The position numbers and the translations under genes were made by a program. Shown here piece by piece: positions 1-7,929 of a stretch of 64,000 nt of DNA. The stretch's first letter is position 1; each line of letters opens with the position of its first letter. This DNA is from Segatella copri (GTDB lineage Bacteria > Bacteroidota > Bacteroidia > Bacteroidales > Bacteroidaceae). The stretch lies in the NCBI RefSeq assembly GCF_026015295.1, contig NZ_JAPDUW010000001.1:2279501-2343500 (forward strand), read 5' to 3'. The notes beneath the pieces are model-generated. The model searched no databases, had not been told where the DNA came from, and saw only the letters and a list, made by a program, of their open reading frames with translations.

Positions 1-3000
1 GCCTTATTTGCATTCGTATATCTCGTATCAAAGAGATTTACAAAACCAGTAGCAGGATCTATTTTACTAGTATTCCAAGCTGGGATATAGAAAAGACATC
101 CATTCTGATGCTCACTTTTCTTGAAATTTTTAAATTCAGAAGTAAGCTGAAGTGCATACAACAAACCTCCCGTTTCATTGGCATCTTTATGCTTGTCAAC
201 ATAAAAATTCAACTTATCAATTAGCATTCTTTCGAATTGCTCATATACGTTACGCTCGATTTTTTGTCTACCTCTGATAAAACCAGGATTCAAATCTTCA
301 AGTACAACAATTGCATTATATTCTACCATCATTTTACTAATGATATGGACTACTTGACTTAAATAACCCCGTTTTAAGTCTTTGATATTCGCTATCTTCT
401 TCCAATTGCGGCGAGCTTCTTTATTTTCTCCTTCTCGTTCTGTCAGCAAACCTTTATAATCAGTTTCCTTTGCATTATGATCATCCTTGAGAATATTGAG
501 AGACTTCTGCATGACAATATTTCCCTTCAGATCTATTAAAGACAGATAAAGTAAATTACGTTCACCACGATCTATGCCAATAATATGCTTTATACCTCCA
601 TTACTAATTATTTCACGAACTTTAGAATTTACATCAAATTTATTTGGTTGCGAATAATTCAAATTCATAGACAACTTAAAAAGGTACTTATCTACCGTAA
701 AACGTTTATTCTTCACTATCTCATAGCCAAAAATACTCTTTTTCTTGTCATTGAGCTTGTTCTTATTAGCAATAAACTCATTAGCTTTATGTCTCGCTGT
801 TGTTTCTGCCAAACCTTTAGTCTGGTGACGAAAGAATACCATACCACTTCCTATATCAAAAACACTCTGTGTCATCCCCAGAAGAGCTTTGAGATACATT
901 GTATGAAGATTCTCTGTTCCTCGACCTTTTCTTAACCCTTTAGAAGCTGTTGCTGCATAAGAAAGATCCTTGTTACTCATTTTAAAAAGAAACAAAGGTT
1001 TATTCTCTCTCTTGTTAGCTTCTTCTATTGCTGCTGTAGCAATAGGGAAATAGCCGAATGATTTGGACGGCAAATTCATTATTTCATCAATCAATTCGTC
1101 AATACCCAATTCTGTTTGAGTAGCTAATTCTTTTGCCACAGGTACACGAATCGAAGAAGCCAATGTCGCAAGAATATGCTGTTTCATACTTTTATAAGCA
1201 TCAACAACCTTATCATCATTCATCAAAATTTGATAAAATCCTGCATAATCCAGTTTTAGGCGCTTGAGATATTTTGGCACATTCTCTTTATCTTTAGGAA
1301 TCATTTCCTTTTCAAATTGGAACTTAGCTGCAGCATTTTTAAATGCAGAAAGCAAATTCATCGAATCCAGTCCATAGTCTCCTGCATAACTTTTTCCGAG
1401 TAAAGTTTTTGATTTCAGCTGATAGTAATCTAATCTCTCGTACATACCATCATCATAATTGATGGCAGCATCACGACGAAACAGTTTTGTATCAGCAGAA
1501 ATACCCAAATAGAAATCGTATTCACCAATTTCATTCTTCTTTCTGAAGATATACCCTCCATATTGAGTACCATTATCGGATTTAGTTCTGCTGTCAACCC
1601 ATCCAGATAACAACTTGCCATTATTCTCAAAACATAGCTTTATTTTCTCAGGGTTATATATCTTACGAGAGAGCCAATTGCGTACCTTATCATAAAGCGG
1701 TGTAATGATGTCGAGTTCATCCCACACTTTACGAAGTTTTGCATCAAACTCATTGTCTTTATCAGCTTCATCACCATGACCTAATAAAGGCTTAATAAAG
1801 CGTTGTAACCCTTTATAGGCTTCGAGCAACTTTTGAACGACTGCAGTATCTGAGTCTGACTGGGCTATTTCGCCATGTTCCGCAGAGAAGAGATACAACA
1901 TATCACTATAAGCGCCATAAATTTGCTTAAAGAAATCATCTTTACTTTTTCCTTCTTCACGACAATAGGAGCCCAACTGCCTATAATATTCATTAATAGT
2001 GATATGCTCATTTGTATCGACAAATCGATTAAGATAAGCTATTGAAAAGCTAACCTCTTTTTTATACAATTTATCTATACGTTCTTCATATAAATCAGGA
2101 GCTTCTTTTTGCTTCTTTGTAGCAGGATATTTTCTTTGTAGTTGGTATTTAATAGCCAAAGTATAAGTATCATAACATCCAAATATTTTCTGTGAAATGG
2201 AAGTTAATCCGGAATCATTTGCAATGTAAATATGATCAAGGTCATAATTATCGATATTGAGCAATAAGTTGCGAAGACTATCATCATTATCACCTACTAA
2301 AACATCTTTCAAAGATTCGTAAGTTTCTTTTATGGCAGTCAGCATCTCTTCATCGCTTTCAAAACGTTCAGGCAACCATGACGGAGTAACTCTATCACTC
2401 AAAATCATTTTATGTATTTTTTTGAGCAATGGAATGCGAACATTTTTGTGCTGTTGCTTATAGAGATTTACAGCTTTATTGACTGCCCCTACAATATAGT
2501 TATAGTTATCTATCTTTTTCTGAGTAAGTGTGTTGTTGAAATAGTCAATCTGGAAAAGATCAGCCAGATACTTTCCGTTAAGAGTATCAGTAAATTCTGC
2601 CTCTATACTGGAAAAGTACTCATTTACTCCTGTCTCAGAAATTATATTAAAGGATGCAATATTATCAAGAAACATCGGCAAATTCTCATGAATAAGTCGA
2701 TAAGCTATAGTACCAGACTTGGCATCGCCAGAATATAAATTCTTACGATTGTCATTAAACGCATCAAAGTAAGTGGTAAATTTGCTAAATTTGTTCACCA
2801 CACTCTTCTCTTCCTCACTTACAAAAGCTGGAAGATACTCCTTAATGAGATTTTTCTTGAATAAATTAGTAAATAAAGAATTCTTTCTGAATGCTTCAGT
2901 TATCTGATTACGCATTTTGGTCTTGATATTGTCAAAATCCTCAGCATCTCTATTAGAGTTTTCTGCCAATGACACATATTTCTCTAAATCATCTTTTTTG

Positions 3001-3212
3001 ATTTTAACACAGTTAAGACACTTATCGATAAAATCCTTATGATAACGATCTATAATATCCTTTACTATTTTGTAATCTTCGGCACGCTGATCATCCTGCT
3101 CAATAAGCTTTTTAGCTTCAATGAGCTCGTGCGTCTTACCCACTGGCTTTAATTCTACCCCAATAGTCTTAGTTAAAGAATACAAGCCTGTTAGTTCTTT
3201 AATTTCTTTCAT
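1..3212 (-). CDS. cas12a: Cas12a (Cpf1) type V-A CRISPR effector nuclease, 3' end cut by window edge
   Basis: RNA-guided DNA endonuclease that processes its own crRNA and cuts target DNA with one RuvC site. The frame is open without a stop from the ATG at 3212 to the window edge (1070 residues; the family is usually about 1200-1300). The N-terminus (YSLTKTIGVELKPVGKT) matches the family opening. The crRNA-processing segment at about 805-840 keeps H808, K817 and K834, spaced like H843/K852/K869 of the Francisella enzyme. RuvC-I is IGIDRGERNLLY with D881. The bridge helix contains RRNWKKIANIKDLKRGYLSQ. RuvC-II is VVLEDLNPGF with E972. The segment PAWNTSKIDPATGFVNLF near the edge is typical of the start of the Nuc region. 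RuvC-III, the third acidic residue and most of Nuc are outside the window, as are any cas4/cas1/cas2 and array. The gene is visibly more AT-rich than its neighbours, suggesting transfer. Seen: motifs and open frame. Inferred: activity. Confidence 0.96.
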   Translation of the reverse strand, partial: MKEIKELTGLYSLTKTIGVELKPVGKTHELIEAKKLIEQDDQRAEDYKIVKDIIDRYHKDFIDKCLNCVKIKKDDLEKYVSLAENSNRDAEDFDNIKTKMRNQITEAFRKNSLFTNLFKKNLIKEYLPAFVSEEEKSVVNKFSKFTTYFDAFNDNRKNLYSGDAKSGTIAYRLIHENLPMFLDNIASFNIISETGVNEYFSSIEAEFTDTLNGKYLADLFQIDYFNNTLTQKKIDNYNYIVGAVNKAVNLYKQQHKNVRIPLLKKIHKMILSDRVTPSWLPERFESDEEMLTAIKETYESLKDVLVGDNDDSLRNLLLNIDNYDLDHIYIANDSGLTSISQKIFGCYDTYTLAIKYQLQRKYPATKKQKEAPDLYEERIDKLYKKEVSFSIAYLNRFVDTNEHITINEYYRQLGSYCREEGKSKDDFFKQIYGAYSDMLYLFSAEHGEIAQSDSDTAVVQKLLEAYKGLQRFIKPLLGHGDEADKDNEFDAKLRKVWDELDIITPLYDKVRNWLSRKIYNPEKIKLCFENNGKLLSGWVDSRTKSDNGTQYGGYIFRKKNEIGEYDFYLGISADTKLFRRDAAINYDDGMYERLDYYQLKSKTLLGKSYAGDYGLDSMNLLSAFKNAAAKFQFEKEMIPKDKENVPKYLKRLKLDYAGFYQILMNDDKVVDAYKSMKQHILATLASSIRVPVAKELATQTELGIDELIDEIMNLPSKSFGYFPIATAAIEEANKRENKPLFLFKMSNKDLSYAATASKGLRKGRGTENLHTMYLKALLGMTQSVFDIGSGMVFFRHQTKGLAETTARHKANEFIANKNKLNDKKKSIFGYEIVKNKRFTVDKYLFKLSMNLNYSQPNKFDVNSKVREIISNGGIKHIIGIDRGERNLLYLSLIDLKGNIVMQKSLNILKDDHNAKETDYKGLLTEREGENKEARRNWKKIANIKDLKRGYLSQVVHIISKMMVEYNAIVVLEDLNPGFIRGRQKIERNVYEQFERMLIDKLNFYVDKHKDANETGGLLYALQLTSEFKNFKKSEHQNGCLFYIPAWNTSKIDPATGFVNLFDTRYTNANK

Positions 3213-3233
3213 ATAATTCTCTTTTAAAATGTT

Positions 3234-3264
3234 CACTAACTAATTACTACTACGAAAAAACAAA
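3234..3264 (-). promoter_or_regulatory. possible cas12a promoter
   Basis: On the minus strand a TTTG (3264-3261) is followed after 18 nt by TAGTTAGTG (3242-3234), a partial match to the Bacteroidetes -33/-7 pattern, about 20 nt before the cas12a ATG. The 85-nt gap to the upstream gene contains no clear terminator, so read-through from upstream is also possible. Confidence 0.3.
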
Positions 3265-3297
3265 ATTGAATTTCCGATTTTCCGGTAGGAGTTATTA

Positions 3298-3486
3298 TTA
3301 TGTACCTCCCATTTTTTCCAGCAAGTTCATCCTTGCCTTATCAGCAATCACTTTCGCCTCCTGATAGCACCCATCTATTTCTTCATAGGTGTATGCATTC
3401 CGAGCCTCAACGATGCTTTCGGTTGCAACCTCTTCGAACATATCGAAGACGATTTGTTCATTATTATTTTGCTTCATATCTAACAC
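3298..3486 (-). CDS. small acidic protein of unknown function between XRE/ImmA gene and cas12a
   Basis: A 62-residue frame on the minus strand, 67 nt after the stop of the XRE/ImmA gene and 85 nt before cas12a, all in the same direction. The sequence is helical and charged (VFDMFEEVATESIVEARNAY and an EAKVIADKARMNLLEKMGG tail), without membrane segment, signal peptide or cysteines. I do not recognise a family. Either M1 or M4 could be the start. Its position suggests co-transcription with the regulator upstream, so an antitoxin-like or accessory partner is possible, but nothing in the sequence proves a role. A shorter frame overlaps it on the plus strand; this one is preferred for its strand and spacing. 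Confidence 0.55.
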   Translation of the reverse strand: MLDMKQNNNEQIVFDMFEEVATESIVEARNAYTYEEIDGCYQEAKVIADKARMNLLEKMGGT

Positions 3487-3542
3487 TGTTAAGAATTAGT
3501 ATTTCCTATTTTAAATATCATCAAATGCTGACATTTACACCG

Positions 3543-3556
3543 ACATTCAACATTCA
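3543..3556. repeat. ATTCAAC-family short repeat overlapping a stop codon
   Basis: ACATTCAACATTCA; on the minus strand its TGA is the stop codon of the XRE/ImmA gene. Same word family as the tracts after glnK, dapF, the AAA ATPase and metY. Confidence 0.6.
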
Positions 3557-4537
3557 CGAATCTACTATCGAATTGACTCTCTTCTCCCTTCCCAATGTCT
3601 CGGGAAACACATAGTGGCCATTACCTATTTCACGGGGATTAGGCTCTATATGCTCGGCATACCATGCCCGTTTATACTCGGTGGTGATGATGCCGTAATC
3701 TCTGGCGGTAATGATGGATGCGGCGAGAGATGCGCCATACAGTTCCTTGATGTCGATCATCTCCTCCAGCGTTATCTTCTCACGCTTCTTGGAACCCAAC
3801 TCTTCGATAAGCGCCAATTTAGGAAGAAGGAAGAAACTGGCAAAGAGATCACAACGCTTCTCCAGCCTCAGCGGACTATCTTCCGGGAAGAGGAGAAGCA
3901 GATGAGCCAGTTCATGAACTGCCGTGAAACGAAGTTTCTCTACACTGCTCTTTTCCGGATTGAAATCGAGAATCATCAGCGGATGCTTCTTATCTGCCCA
4001 GGTGCTCATTCCGAAGACATACTCTGGAAGATTAGCAGCAAGTATCATGATACCTTTTCTTTCCAAGAGTCTCAGGATACTGGCGATGGGACCATCACCA
4101 CAATGCCACTTCTCACGAAGAAGGTCGGCAGCATGGATGGCATCTTCAAGGGTTGATACCTTGGTGCCTTTTACCGGATTCTTGAACCGGGTAGGAAAGC
4201 CTGCTTCTTTCTCCTTCGTAAGATACTGCTCTGCCCAAAACGAGAGTTTCGCTTCAAGGGCTTGCAACTCGTCTTCGGGCAACTTGCCATTGGAGGTGGT
4301 GCGGAGCATAGGCATATCTATCTTGAGATTGGTTCCTTCGAAATATTCCTCGCTGATATTGAGGGCTTTGGCTATGGCTTGCAGGGCATCACGCTTAGGG
4401 CGCATGATGCCTTTCTCATATCGGGAGATGCTCTGCTTGGTGATGGCTCCGTTGGTTCGCTCTACGAGTTTATCCATGCTGAGCCCCATCATCTGTCGCG
4501 CTTCCCGCAATCTTATAGAAAATGATTCATTAATCAT
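3554..4537 (-). CDS. XRE-family regulator with ImmA/IrrE-type metallopeptidase domain
   Basis: A 327-residue protein with an N-terminal helix-turn-helix (about residues 8-65, including KQSISRYEKG) and a C-terminal COG2856/ImmA-IrrE zinc peptidase domain with the HELAH motif (in AVHELAHLLLLF, near residue 210) and a downstream LEKRCDLFASFFLLP segment typical of the family. Such single-chain proteins act as DNA-binding regulators that cleave a partner repressor or themselves; in Bacteroidales they are common on mobile elements and in toxin-antitoxin-like modules. It is the first gene of a minus-strand run followed by a 62-residue protein and cas12a. The start at 4537 lies just after an AT-rich region and no alternative upstream start is needed. 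Its stop codon overlaps a short ATTCAAC repeat. Domain assignment is firm; a role in controlling cas12a is only suggested by neighbourhood. Confidence 0.88.
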   Translation of the reverse strand: MINESFSIRLREARQMMGLSMDKLVERTNGAITKQSISRYEKGIMRPKRDALQAIAKALNISEEYFEGTNLKIDMPMLRTTSNGKLPEDELQALEAKLSFWAEQYLTKEKEAGFPTRFKNPVKGTKVSTLEDAIHAADLLREKWHCGDGPIASILRLLERKGIMILAANLPEYVFGMSTWADKKHPLMILDFNPEKSSVEKLRFTAVHELAHLLLLFPEDSPLRLEKRCDLFASFFLLPKLALIEELGSKKREKITLEEMIDIKELYGASLAASIITARDYGIITTEYKRAWYAEHIEPNPREIGNGHYVFPETLGREKRVNSIVDS

Positions 4538-4689
4538 AATTGTCTACTCTTTAATTTGTTGACAAATATAAGAAAAAGAATTGATTTTGTAACTAAGCGT
4601 TTATAAGATTTAACATAAAAAAGCAGGCAAATGATAAAATAACAAGAAGAATTTAGGCAAAATCAGGTTTACACATTATTATAATAGAA

Positions 4690-4726
4690 AACACCTTGAC
4701 CATACAAAACATACAGTCAAGGTGTT
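4690..4726 (-). terminator. rho-independent terminator of glnK-amtB
   Basis: Perfect 11-bp stem AACACCTTGAC/GTCAAGGTGTT with a 15-nt loop, starting 23 nt after the amtB stop. On the minus strand it is followed by a T-rich stretch (TTTCTATTATTAT). Confidence 0.85.
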
Positions 4727-4748
4727 ATACATATATTCATTCTCTATC

Positions 4749-6017
4749 TTAGTTGCTATAAGCACTTTCACCATGCTCATAGATGTCGAGACCTTCCTCC
4801 TCTACTCGCTTGTCAACACGTACACCTACACTCTTATCTACTACCTTGAAGATAATGTAGGTAACTACAACGCTGTAGATGATGCTTACCACGGTGGCTA
4901 CAACCTGAATCCAAAGCTGATGCCAGTCGCCATAGAGGGCACCCTGTACACCTTCGGCTCCTGTTACATACTGAGTGGCGAAGACACCAGTGAGGATAGA
5001 TCCCAGAATACCACCCATACCATGAACACCAAAGGCATCGAGGGCATCATCATACTTGAACTTCTCCTTTACTACCGCTACCATGAAGAAGCAGACGATG
5101 GTGGAAATGATACCGATGCAGAAAGCTCCGAAAATATCGGTACTGCCGGCTGCTGGAGTGATGGCTACCAGTCCGGCAACAGCACCGGTACAAGCACCTA
5201 CCGTAGTTGGCTTCTTGTTCACAATCCAGTCGATGAGCATCCAGGTAGTGGCTGCCGCTGCTGTTGCGATATGAGTTACGAGGAAGGCGTTGGCTGCCAG
5301 ACCATCAGCTGCCAATCCGCTACCGGCATTGAAACCGAACCATCCCAACCAGAGGAATGACATACCCATGAACACGAAGGTGATGTTGTGAGGTGTGATA
5401 GGATGACCTGCACGGTAATCATCTCGCTTGCCTACACAGAGTGCCATGACCAGAGCAGCTACACCGGCATTGATATGAACCACGGTACCACCCGCAAAGT
5501 CGATGGCTCCCATCTCCTGCAGGAAACCGCCACCCCATACCCAGTGGGCCATTGGAAGATAAGCGATGATAACCCAGAGGATGGTGAAAAGTACATATCC
5601 GCTGAACTTAACACGCTCGGCAAAGGCACCGAGAATCAAGGCTGGAGTAATGAGGGCGAACATGCACTGGAACATTGCAAAGGTGAGCTCCGGAATGCCT
5701 GTTGGCATGATGGCATCCAAGCCGATGCCGTGAAGGAAACATTTATCGAAACCACCGATGACGCAAGCCAGAGGATTGCCCGAATCGGCATATTCTGTAG
5801 AGAATGCCCAGGAATAACCGAAGGCTACCCATATCAGACTGACTACTGCCACGATGAAAACCGTCTGCATCAAGATGCTGAGAATATTCTTCTGGCGCAC
5901 CAAACCACCATAAAAAAGTGCTATACCCGGGATTGACATCAAAAGCACCAAGATGGTTGCCATGATCATCCACGCTGTGTTACCCGTATCAAGTGTAGTT
6001 AATAATAAACTGCTCAT
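4749..6017 (-). CDS. amtB: ammonium transporter AmtB
   Basis: Inner-membrane ammonium channel of 422 residues, with about eleven hydrophobic helices. Signatures seen include DFAGGTVVHINAGVAAL (first pore histidine of the twin-His pair), FLWLGWFGFNAGS and GVHGMGGILGS (second pore histidine). The soluble C-terminus (VDKRVEEEGLDIYEHGESAY) is the conserved tail that contacts PII proteins. It follows glnK by about 100 nt on the same strand, the reverse of the enterobacterial order, and ends at a strong terminator at 4690-4726. The glutamine synthetase gene glnN is nearby on the other strand, giving a nitrogen assimilation group: uptake, sensing, assimilation. Regulation is probably through the glnK promoter and leader structure. 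Confidence 0.96.
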   Translation of the reverse strand: MSSLLLTTLDTGNTAWMIMATILVLLMSIPGIALFYGGLVRQKNILSILMQTVFIVAVVSLIWVAFGYSWAFSTEYADSGNPLACVIGGFDKCFLHGIGLDAIMPTGIPELTFAMFQCMFALITPALILGAFAERVKFSGYVLFTILWVIIAYLPMAHWVWGGGFLQEMGAIDFAGGTVVHINAGVAALVMALCVGKRDDYRAGHPITPHNITFVFMGMSFLWLGWFGFNAGSGLAADGLAANAFLVTHIATAAAATTWMLIDWIVNKKPTTVGACTGAVAGLVAITPAAGSTDIFGAFCIGIISTIVCFFMVAVVKEKFKYDDALDAFGVHGMGGILGSILTGVFATQYVTGAEGVQGALYGDWHQLWIQVVATVVSIIYSVVVTYIIFKVVDKSVGVRVDKRVEEEGLDIYEHGESAYSN

Positions 6018-6082
6018 ACTTATATCTTATAGTTAAATTAGAATACTAAATAATATTTATTAAAGATAAGTAAGAATGCCTA

Positions 6083-6113
6083 ATTCAACATTCAACACTT
6101 AACATTCAACATT
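6083..6113. repeat. ATTCAAC-family tract after glnK stop
   Basis: Three copies of the word ATTCAAC or ACTTAAC in 31 bp, starting 5 nt beyond the glnK stop codon, inside the glnK-amtB gap. Confidence 0.7.
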
Positions 6114-6118
6114 TTAAA

Positions 6119-6475
6119 TTATTCCTCTTTCTCAGCGTTATACAATGCGATGTCGCCACGTTCGCCGGTTCTGATTCTTACCGTATCGAGTACAGGAATC
6201 ACGAAGATTCTGCCGTCTCCGACTTCACCGGTCTGTGCAGCGCCCTGGATGGCGGCGATGGTAGGTTCCACGTTCTTGTCACGAACCACAATATTCAGAA
6301 GCACACGCTCGATGCTGCTGGTATCATACATCACACCACGGTAAATGCGAGCCTGGCGCATTTTGCCCTCACCTCTTACATTATAATAAGAGAACCACTC
6401 GATGTCTGCTGCTAAAAGCGCCTTCTTGACATCCTCGAATCTTGACTTGCGGATAATTGCCTCAATCTTCTTCAT
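6119..6475 (-). CDS. glnK: PII nitrogen regulatory protein GlnK
   Basis: A 118-residue PII protein that reports glutamine/2-oxoglutarate and ATP/ADP state and blocks AmtB. It starts with MKKIEAIIRKSRFEDVKKAL, keeps VRGEGK at the base of the T-loop, and has the C-terminal signature TGEVGDGRIFVIPV. The T-loop (RQARIYRGVMYDTSSIERVL) is divergent: I cannot assign the usual uridylylated Tyr51 with confidence, which fits the Bacteroidetes group linked to amtB. It is the first gene of glnK-amtB; a TAATTTTG promoter box and a large inverted repeat lie in the leader upstream. Confidence 0.95.
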   Translation of the reverse strand: MKKIEAIIRKSRFEDVKKALLAADIEWFSYYNVRGEGKMRQARIYRGVMYDTSSIERVLLNIVVRDKNVEPTIAAIQGAAQTGEVGDGRIFVIPVLDTVRIRTGERGDIALYNAEKEE

Positions 6476-6526
6476 AATCCTTTAATAATTAATAATGTGT
6501 TAATACTTCTATTGATTGTCTCTTTT

Positions 6527-6591
6527 CGAAAACGAACCTTCATTGGTTGCTATTCAAATTAAACCTTTCTTTTACATTATGTTCGTTTTCG
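6527..6591 (-). promoter_or_regulatory. 11-bp inverted repeat in the glnK-amtB leader
   Basis: CGAAAACGAAC (6527-6537) and GTTCGTTTTCG (6581-6591) are exact inverse copies with centres 54 bp apart. The distal arm lies at the predicted transcript 5' end, so the RNA could close a stem around a 43-nt loop; as DNA the arms could bind a regulator. It may control nitrogen-dependent expression, which is inference. Confidence 0.55.
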
Positions 6592-6595
6592 GCTG

Positions 6596-6626
6596 CAAAA
6601 TTAATACATTTTGTCAGTATTTTAAA
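6596..6626 (-). promoter_or_regulatory. glnK-amtB promoter
   Basis: Minus strand: TTTA (6626-6623), 19 nt, TAATTTTG (6603-6596). It matches the Bacteroidetes TAnnTTTG -7 box about 120 nt upstream of glnK. Confidence 0.6.
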
Positions 6627-6778
6627 GAAAACAAAAACATTTCGCTTTTACTTTTTATCGAACATTTTAAATTTATCGAGGCTTATCCTATTCTCCTTAC
6701 AATTTGTAAGGCAGAAAGCAATTTTATGATACAAATTGTAAGATAGCGAAAAATAATCAAGATTTCTGCATTTATTTT

Positions 6779-6810
6779 CTTGCATATTTCAACAAATCGT
6801 CGTACCTTTG
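6779..6810 (+). promoter_or_regulatory. dapF promoter
   Basis: CTTG (6779-6782), 20 nt, TACCTTTG (6803-6810) followed by CAACC, a standard Bacteroidetes promoter. The leader to dapF is about 110 nt. The rest of 6476-6929 holds no gene I can support. Confidence 0.7.
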
Positions 6811-6929
6811 CAACCGAAATCAAACAAATAGTCATCGAAATATTCGAAAGACTAGCAAAAAGTCAAATCTCAAAAGAGATAAGACATGAGAGATAAAAGA
6901 AGAGTATTCAAACATAAAGAACAACGCAG

Positions 6930-7775
6930 ATGAAAGAAACAGTTCATTTTACAAAGATGCAGGGAGCGGGTAACGATTATATATATGTAGATACCCAACA
7001 ATACGACATCCCTGACCCAGAGAAGGCGGCCATTGCCTGGAGTGCTTATCACACGGGCATAGGAAGCGACGGACTGGTTCTCATCGGAAAGCCGCACGAC
7101 GGCAGAAGAGCAGATTATTCGATGCGTATCTTCAACGCCGATGGTTCAGAAGCGATGATGTGCGGCAATGCAAGCCGATGCATCGGTAAGTATCTTTACG
7201 AAAAAGGATTGACCCGAAAGGACACCATCCGACTGGAAACACTTTCGGGTATCAAGATATTGAAACTTCATCTTCAGGATAATAAAGAAGTTGTGGAATC
7301 GGTAACAGTAGACATGCTGGAACCCAAACTTGAAAATCCCGAGCAATTCATAGGCCCTTCGGTGCTCGAAGCTGACGGCAGAAAATTTGAAGGCACCTAT
7401 GTTTGTATGGGTAATCCGCATTTCGTTACCTTCGTGGATGACATCGACACCATCGACATCGCCCACTATGGTAAAATCCTGGAAAGAGACAAGGCATTTC
7501 CCCAGAGATGCAACATAGAATTTGCACAAGTAACTGACACAGACGCCATAAGGACACGAGTTTGGGAAAGGGGAAGCGGAATAACAATGGCTTGCGGAAC
7601 AGGAGCCTGTGCCACAGCCGTAGCCGCAGCCCTTACCAAGCGTACTGGCAGAAAAAGCAGTATCGTGATGGATGGCGGTACGCTGGAAATAGAATATAGC
7701 GAGGCTGATGATCATGTTTACATGACAGGGCCTGCAGCCTTCTCATTCGAAGGAGAAATCCAGTTGGAGTGTTAA
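6930..7775 (+). CDS. dapF: diaminopimelate epimerase DapF
   Basis: Converts LL-diaminopimelate to meso-diaminopimelate for lysine and peptidoglycan. It has 281 residues, about normal length. The N-terminal [15 protein letters not shown] motif, the first catalytic cysteine in [15 protein letters not shown] and the second in [18 protein letters not shown] are present. It is cofactor-independent and cytosolic. The next gene is dapL, which makes its substrate, so the two genes form one pathway unit; the gap contains an inverted ATTCAAC repeat tract rather than a terminator with a T-run. The start at 6930 is the first ATG after the promoter at 6779-6810. Confidence 0.96.
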   Translation: MKETVHFTKMQGAGNDYIYVDTQQYDIPDPEKAAIAWSAYHTGIGSDGLVLIGKPHDGRRADYSMRIFNADGSEAMMCGNASRCIGKYLYEKGLTRKDTIRLETLSGIKILKLHLQDNKEVVESVTVDMLEPKLENPEQFIGPSVLEADGRKFEGTYVCMGNPHFVTFVDDIDTIDIAHYGKILERDKAFPQRCNIEFAQVTDTDAIRTRVWERGSGITMACGTGACATAVAAALTKRTGRKSSIVMDGGTLEIEYSEADDHVYMTGPAAFSFEGEIQLEC

Positions 7776-7782
7776 TATAGGG

Positions 7783-7860
7783 AGTGTTGAATGTGGAATG
7801 TTGAATGTTGAATTTAGCTGCACCCACCAAGTCAACATTCAACATTCAACACTCAACATT
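7783..7860. repeat. inverted ATTCAAC-family repeat after dapF
   Basis: Left arm 7783-7812 made of TGTTGAATG words and right arm 7832-7860 made of CATTCAACA words, able to fold into a long AT-rich hairpin. It begins 7 nt past the dapF stop and sits in the dapF-dapL gap. Confidence 0.75.
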
Positions 7861-7929
7861 TTAAAAAGAGAACGCAAACTTAAATAACAAATGGTCGATA
7901 ATGACCGTAAATAAAAGGAGAAACAAAAT

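Noticed and set aside
585..2738. Short frames within 1-3200 (for example 585-935 plus, 1430-1630 minus, 2412-2738 plus)
   Set aside because: They are shadows of the long open Cas12a frame, which runs without a stop from 3212 to the edge and has clear family motifs.
3213..3297. A CRISPR repeat or tracr-like sequence upstream of cas12a
   Set aside because: No TCTAC...GTAGAT stem or repeated 36-mer is present; the gap holds only AT-rich sequence and a possible promoter.
3614..4562. Plus-strand frames over the XRE/ImmA gene
   Set aside because: The minus-strand frame has coherent HTH and HELAH motifs; the plus-strand translations are low-complexity and unlike any domain.
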